From assembly GCF_964204645.1 (NCBI RefSeq), contig NC_134032.1, positions 13,448,275 to 13,512,274 on the forward strand: DNA of 64,000 nt. The letters run 5' to 3'. This DNA comes from Tubulanus polymorphus (lineage: Eukaryota; Nemertea; Palaeonemertea; Tubulaniformes; Tubulanidae). Of the stretch, positions 60,601 to 64,000 are shown piece by piece; the first letter of the stretch is position 1; each line of letters opens with the position of its first letter. A program made the position numbers and the translations under genes. The notes under the pieces are model-generated. The model was not told the origin of the DNA, did no database searches, and saw only the letters and a program-made list of their open reading frames with translations.

Positions 60601-63308
60601 TGACAAACTAGTGAAATATTAGTAACTAACGATACACCACACCCGTTATATTGGTGTTCAAATTATCTTTAACACTATAGGGTATTAATTAGTCCGCACT
60701 GAAAGGGTTAATCTCCAGTACATTTAATAGAAGTAACCGGTAGAGTTTGATACCGAATGCTCGTTTATTGTATATGCAGAAAATTGAATTTTTCACACTT
60801 CCTTGATAAGAAAAATTGACCTTTATTTCATTATTTTAAGCATCAGGCTAAAAAATGCATAACTTGTGTCTCATTTCTGCAGAGGTTAAAAGTCGACCCG
60901 GACACCTATCTACCCAGTACATTACTTTCAAAAAATCTTGATCAAGCTAATGATAACAGACCAGGCAGTTATAGAAATGAACTGATTACAAATTTTATTG
61001 CTGTTTACCAAAGTCACCCGGCCGATTAGGAGGAACAAGGTAGCATATTTTAGCCTACTGTAATTCCACTAACCTCCTTCCCTAATGCTAACGTAATAAA
61101 CGAATGACCAATAATCCGGACTCGCTTATACTTTAACCGGAATACATACATTCTAAGGCTAAACAAAAATGATACCTTGTTTCTCCGCAGCGGCCGGGTC
61201 ATTTTTGTAAAATATGATAAAATTTATAAACAGTTCATTTCTATAGCGGCCGGGTCTGTTATGGTGAAATTGATCACGATTTAAAAAAAAGTAATGTACA
61301 GGGTAGATAGGCGGCCGGCCGGGTCAACATTTAAGCTCAGCAGAGCGGAGAAACAAGGTATCAATTGTTTTTAGCCTAAAACATGCCTAAGTTCGTTCGT
61401 ACTCACCAGGAATGTTGTTTTGTTGACAAATCTGATGAATATAATCCATGGTAGACAGCGGAATATTACCATCCATAAACACGATACTAGATTCACTGAT
61501 ATCCGATTCGAATTTACCGCTAACCTGTAAACAACAGTTGAATCAGCGTTAGAAACGCTAACCTGTATACCACACCAATATAACGATTGAATCAGTGTTA
61601 GAAACCCAATAGTATCCAGTCTCCCTCAAACCCAGTTCTACTGTTGTCAGTTGAAATGAGTCTCCGGTAAAAACATCGAAAACGAACTAAATAATATCAA
61701 TGGAGAATGGCAGAGCTGGTACAAGCACTGGTTCCATCAACCAACATGAGGGAATTCCAGATTAAAGGTTAGGAGATTCCAACTTCTTGAAAATCAGAGA
61801 ATTTGAATTTTTGGTGTCTTCTTGTTTTGCTGGTGACGAGTGGCACAAGGAACCTCTTGAAAAGAAACAGCCCTCACTGAGGATATCTTATAATTTAATC
61901 AGGGAAGTTTTGGTAAAGGGTCAGGAATATGTCAGGGATTCTTGTGATCTGTAAGAAGCCAGGGTGACCAGCTCAACAATCCATTTGAACACTTCAAATT
62001 CCATTCTGAAACACCTACTAATTCCGTGGTTAAACTTCGATGTATGTTCATGTCACCGATTCCGAACGCAAGTTTTCCAGATTTCTCTAATACAGCGCAG
62101 TACGTCGCAGTCGACTGATCTTCATGCTGTATTATTGCACTCGTATCCTGCCAACATAGAACAGATTTTCATTAAACATTTTTAGAAAATTGGTTTCTAC
62201 AAATGAAACTGGGTTAAAGTATCACAATGCTGGTATCAGTCAGCAGCCTGAAACCCCCCCCATAAGATATTCACCACTAGTATGAAGTGTAGACAATCAT
62301 TTTTGAGAGTGTCGTCATGAAATGTCTAATATCTAGTGTTTGTAGTTCATTTTCAATGAAAAATGTCTAAGGCGAAGAGTACTGGACACACGTGAAGTGT
62401 GGGCGATCATCAAGTTGAGGGGTGGGGGGTGATAATGTTACCACAATTGAAGGAATGATGATTGGTCTACGTACCATAAGTTCACTACAGTAGTCAAGAA
62501 TGAGATCACCGGCATCATCACGACCGACGGCTGAAATCAGGAAAGGATCGTTTCCGAGTCGAGCGAGTCCGTCTGCTGTGTTCCTCGCAACTCCTCCGTA
62601 CGAACGCTTTATCGAACCGGGGTACGTGCCTCCGTCCTTCTATAAACAATCAATTCAGAAATTGGAATTACATTTAAGCGCCCACGAGAAACCAACGCGA
62701 CATTCAAATAGTGCTTTCCAAGGATGAAAATTTGCGACCCTGGACCCAGTTCCACAGTTGTGAATTAGAGTTAACTCTGAGTAAAAATTAGTTCATTTTC
62801 AATGTTTTAACTCATAGTCAAATCTTAAACTCACGATTGTGGAACTGGGTCCAGTCTTACTGCCTCAAAACGACCTCAAACTATCCATCAGACTAGACTA
62901 GGCCTACTTCAATATTGTTAATTTTGAGTTGGCTTATCAGAGCAGATTTAGCCTCTGGGATAGTTCTAAACTTACTTTGAAGGTTTCAGCTTCAATTTTA
63001 GTGACAAAATCAACAATAGATCCACCAATGACGACCTGATAATATATATAAGGCAAAATAGTTCCAAATGTAACATCAAATTTTATTAAGGACAGTAAAA
63101 TAGGCGAGACCCAGTTCCATGTCCAGGAATGGATCCAAGTCCAGTAATGTAATGTGTATTTAACTTACGGGTCTACGATGAGACTTCTTGCTTGTGTTTT
63201 TGCGACTTCTTCGGCTGCGTGCGGGATCCTTGTCACCATTTTGTAGTCGACTCAGTTCCACGGCAATTTTACTGCCGACATCTGCGTTGTTTTTGATCAA
63301 TTCGATGT
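48696..63308 (-). CDS. Bifunctional pseudouridine-5'-phosphate glycosidase / pseudouridine kinase, 3' part
   Basis: This enzyme breaks down pseudouridine from RNA turnover: the kinase half phosphorylates it, the glycosidase half splits the C-C glycosidic bond. Nine exons, minus strand: 63308-63169, 63035-62976, 62639-62475, 62147-62019, 61524-61407, 50222-50064, 49972-49806, 49341-49250, 48909-48696, all in phase (413 aa here). The first exon gives the glycosidase (PsuG/IndA) C-terminus IELIKNNADVGSKIAVELS, then a basic linker (RSRRSRKNTSKKSHRR). The PfkB kinase follows: VVIGGSIVDF, GGVARNTADGLARLG, FLISAVGRDDAGD, FVTIGSNG, and SVSGAGDS with the catalytic Asp. The glycosidase core must lie right of the window. 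The 11.2-kb intron 50223-61406 contains a whole claudin-like gene on the other strand. Confidence 0.93.
49050..49152. mobile_element. MITE, GGACCCAGTTCCACAGTTGTGA family (divergent copy)
   Basis: The right end CTCACAACTGTGGAACTGGGTCC is well kept; the left (CCGAGTTCCACAGGCTCAG) is diverged. It lies in an intron of the pseudouridine enzyme gene. Confidence 0.5.
49626..49745. mobile_element. Palindromic MITE (TGCACCCAGGGCCCAGTTTCAC)
   Basis: The left GCCCAGTTTCACAAAAAGGTT and right CCTTTTTGTGAAACTGCACCC are inverted, with nested TTAAATCGATTTAA-type palindromes inside. It is 120 bp with no coding capacity. Confidence 0.75.
50887..57748 (+). CDS. Claudin-like four-helix protein gene with three alternative last exons
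   Basis: Shared exons 50887-51139 and 54110-54262 encode residues 1-135. TM1 spans about 7-28, then the claudin signature W...GLWEAC...C (GLW at 43-45, Cys 48 and Cys 67), and TM2 at about 90-118. Exon 2 ends in phase 1 (TCG G|GTAAGT). Three downstream exons, each with a phase-1 AG acceptor and its own stop, then supply TM3, loop 2, TM4 and tail: 55249-55484 (213-aa protein), 56046-56971 (443 aa) and 57462-57748 (230 aa). Claudins seal or form pores in cell junctions; invertebrate members work in septate junctions. No second copy of exons 1-2 exists, so separate genes are unlikely. The gene lies antisense inside an 11-kb intron of the pseudouridine enzyme gene. AATAAA occurs at 57169 and 59777. 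Splicing choice is inferred. Confidence 0.88.
51140..54109. other. Claudin-like gene intron 1
   Basis: About 3 kb. It includes an AT-rich inverted repeat around 51743-51790 (TTAATTAAGCC / GGCTTAATTAA type). I see no exon, mobile element or RNA gene that can be supported. Confidence 0.4.
55249..55484 (+). CDS. Claudin-like gene, alternative terminal exon A (short tail)
   Basis: A phase-1 acceptor follows a T-rich tract (TTATTTTTTCAG). It encodes TM3 (AFLFLLNVTIFGI), the loop QANDLSWDRDWMPWPKINY, LSWSY, TM4, and a 26-residue polar tail KVAKRLPDKS to PDAPRF. No perfect AATAAA follows before exon B, so 3' end formation here would rely on a variant signal. Codon use is GC-rich like the other exons of this gene. 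Confidence 0.85.
55670..55746. mobile_element. Truncated TACAGTGGAACCTCGTTA-family MITE end
   Basis: The right end GTAACGAGGTTCCGCTGTA and the preceding TTTACTGGTCCC match the 40701-40860 copy; the left end is missing. Confidence 0.6.
55766..55978. mobile_element. Older relative of the GGCCGGGTC MITE
   Basis: The ends TTAGGCAAAACATTGATACC and GGAGAAACAAGGTATCATTTT match the family termini, while the interior (GAACTGATTACAAATTTATCGC) matches the copy at 60845-61058 rather than the three young copies. It sits between terminal exons A and B. Confidence 0.65.
56046..56971 (+). CDS. Claudin-like gene, alternative terminal exon B (long Pro/Gly/Met/Arg-rich tail)
   Basis: A phase-1 acceptor (TTTTAG|GTTTCC). 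TM3 GFLFVLCVLIFGI, loop KSEDRMWMYRPDHNT, LSWSY, TM4, then a cytoplasmic tail of about 245 residues. The tail has eight GPPSE motifs, mostly as RGPPSESGEM(R)YPPPHM blocks, then RGPPPRHMMRGPPPQHM-type repeats. It is rich in Pro, Gly, Met and Arg and almost surely disordered. Such low-complexity tails may act as multivalent binding sites for SH3, WW or GYF domains, which is inference. Long open frames on the minus strand (56213-56945) are shadows of this GC-rich repeat. Confidence 0.88.
57050..57378. mobile_element. MITE with TACAGTAAACCTC ends
   Basis: TACAGTAAACCTCGACTGACG at the left is matched inverted by TAGAGGTTTACTGTA at the right. It is about 329 bp, between terminal exons B and C. It supplies the AATAAA (57169) that may end exon B transcripts. 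Confidence 0.65.
57462..57748 (+). CDS. Claudin-like gene, alternative terminal exon C (PDZ-ligand-like end)
   Basis: A phase-1 acceptor (CGTTGTAG|GCGTG). TM3 GVLLTLSIVVFGI, loop RSLDRIWQPRPDDNF, LSWSY, TM4 and a 45-residue tail ending SIDV. A hydrophobic-x-hydrophobic end fits a class II PDZ ligand, which many claudins use to bind ZO-type scaffolds; binding is not shown by sequence. An AATAAA lies at 59777. Confidence 0.85.
60470..60711. mobile_element. piggyBac-type MITE
   Basis: TTAA borders flank inverted ends CCCTTTCAGTGCG and CGCACTGAAAGGG. It is 242 bp including both TTAA copies. TTAA targets and CCCTTT-like termini are typical of the piggyBac superfamily. Confidence 0.85.
60845..61058. 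mobile_element. Older relative of the GGCCGGGTC MITE
   Basis: The left AGGCTAAAAAATGCATAAC and right GGAACAAGGTAGCATATTTTAGCCT ends match the family. The interior aligns with 55766-55978. Confidence 0.65.
61155..61378. mobile_element. GGCCGGGTC MITE, copy 3
   Basis: About 224 bp, almost identical to the copies at 42404 and 43846, with intact inverted ends and internal CCGGCCGGGTC. It lies about 30 bp from the pseudouridine enzyme exon at 61407-61524, so it crowds that exon's splice donor. Confidence 0.9.
62740..62854. mobile_element. MITE, GGACCCAGTTCCACAGTTGTGA family (best copy)
   Basis: TGGACCCAGTTCCACAGTTGTGA at the left is matched inverted by TCACGATTGTGGAACTGGGTCCA at the right, about 115 bp. 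It lies in an intron of the pseudouridine enzyme gene. Related ends are at 7351, 38115, 49050 and in the array at 26225-26570. Confidence 0.8.
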
Positions 63309-64000
63309 CTAGATGAAATTGTGCGTGAAGAAATGCAACTAGCAGACGAAAGAAAACTAACAGAGTCCATCATACCATTAGCTATCCCGCCAGAACTTTT
63401 ATCTAGATTTTTAGCGCCTCCCAAATGAAATATTAGTCCGATCACATCCTTGACATCCTCGCTTGCCACGGTTTGATTGCTTCTCGTCAAAGCTCACGCC
63501 CAACACAAACCCTGACCTCAGTTCCTTCACTGGTCTATTACACTGCCAAAGATATCGAGCCAATCAGATGCGTTGTATTGATAGAGCAAATCTGCAGGTG
63601 AAAAATCTGATTTGCTTATTGGTGGCTGCTGAGCAACAACTTGTCTGCGAAACGAAATCTTAGGCGGTGTTATAGGCCGATGAAGAGTCTGCGGCCAGTC
63701 AGAGTTTGTGGTGGCGTGAGTTTCGATGGGAGGCAATCAAACCCTGGCAAGTGAGGACGGTCCCTTGATTAACTCAAGATTGATCTTTAGTGTCCATTTA
63801 ATAGTGCGATCGTTCATGAAATTTGAGAAATGATCGATCTGAAATTACGGATTAAAGGAATCTGAGAAATTGTCTGCGCTAGCTGTCTGATCCTTAATAT
63901 TGTTCAGAGCGGACAGTGCAATCCAGAGTATTCATCCATTTAAAATGCAAGCGGCGAGTGTCCTTAGAATGATTATTCCGCGATAAAAAGGATACTGGCT
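63309..64000. other. Intron of the pseudouridine enzyme gene to the window edge
   Basis: The glycosidase exon before 63308 is not visible here. The segment holds the inverted-repeat element at 63456-63757 and otherwise nothing nameable. Confidence 0.5.
63456..63757. mobile_element. Inverted-repeat element with TCCTCGCTTGCCA ends
   Basis: TCCTCGCTTGCCACGGTTTGATTGC through CTCACGCC at the left is matched inverted by GGCGTGAG through GCAATCAAACCCTGGCAAGTGAGGA at the right (about 45 bp each). Total is about 300 bp, non-coding. Solo pieces of this end occur at about 368, 24540 (inside a SINE) and 35587. Confidence 0.8.

Larger units (their letters stand above)
57749..61406. other. 3' UTR of the claudin-like gene and remaining host-intron sequence
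   Basis: This stretch belongs to the 11-kb intron of the pseudouridine enzyme gene. It holds possible exon C 3' UTR up to AATAAA at 59777, an (ATT)n run at 59563-59591, a piggyBac-type MITE (60470-60711) and two GGCCGGGTC-family elements (60845-61058, 61155-61378). No other exon is supported. Confidence 0.55.

Overview
The window reads as animal (metazoan) nuclear DNA: every gene is split by short GT-AG introns, the proteins are animal-type (exocyst, intraflagellar transport, claudin-like, rhodopsin-type GPCR), and the gaps are packed with small inverted-repeat transposons, tRNA-derived elements and minisatellites. Gene content and repeat load suggest a marine invertebrate, most likely a lophotrochozoan; the exact phylum cannot be told from sequence alone. 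I rebuilt gene models by hand by joining exons across consensus splice sites and requiring the reading phase to match at every junction.

Layout. (1) 169-5275, minus: N-terminal 438 codons of the exocyst subunit Sec6/EXOC3, running off the left edge. (2) 6910-12123, plus: complete SLC22A18-type MFS transporter, head-to-head with EXOC3. (3) 14856-24156, minus: two-exon Golgi-type sulfotransferase with an 8-kb repeat-filled intron. (4) 25917-29708, minus: complete ribosomal protein gene RPL11 (uL5) with two H/ACA-like snoRNA candidates in one intron. (5) 30246-35894, minus: complete IFT46 with a low-complexity N-terminal extension. (6) 38379-39392, plus: intronless orphan GPCR. (7) 42969-47935, minus: complete ABHD1/3-type alpha/beta hydrolase. 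(8) 48696-63308, minus: 3' part of a bifunctional pseudouridine-5'-phosphate glycosidase / pseudouridine kinase. (9) 50887-57748, plus: a claudin-like four-helix membrane protein gene lying wholly inside one 11-kb intron of gene 8.

The most striking observation is gene 9. Two shared 5' exons are followed by three tandem, homologous terminal exons (55249-55484, 56046-56971, 57462-57748). Each has a phase-matched acceptor, re-encodes TM3, the second extracellular loop and TM4, and ends in its own stop with an unrelated cytoplasmic tail (short; about 220 residues of Pro/Gly/Met/Arg-rich repeats; PDZ-ligand-like end). This predicts one claudin-like gene making three C-terminal isoforms by choice of last exon.

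Other points worth a look: paired 142-nt H/ACA-like RNAs, a 31-bp near-perfect palindrome in an RPL11 intron, near-identical copies of a MITE with internal GGCCGGGTC repeats, a tandem array whose unit carries two hairpins, and elements with tRNA-like inverted ends. Most genes have unrelated housekeeping or membrane roles, so no operon-like joint function is implied.
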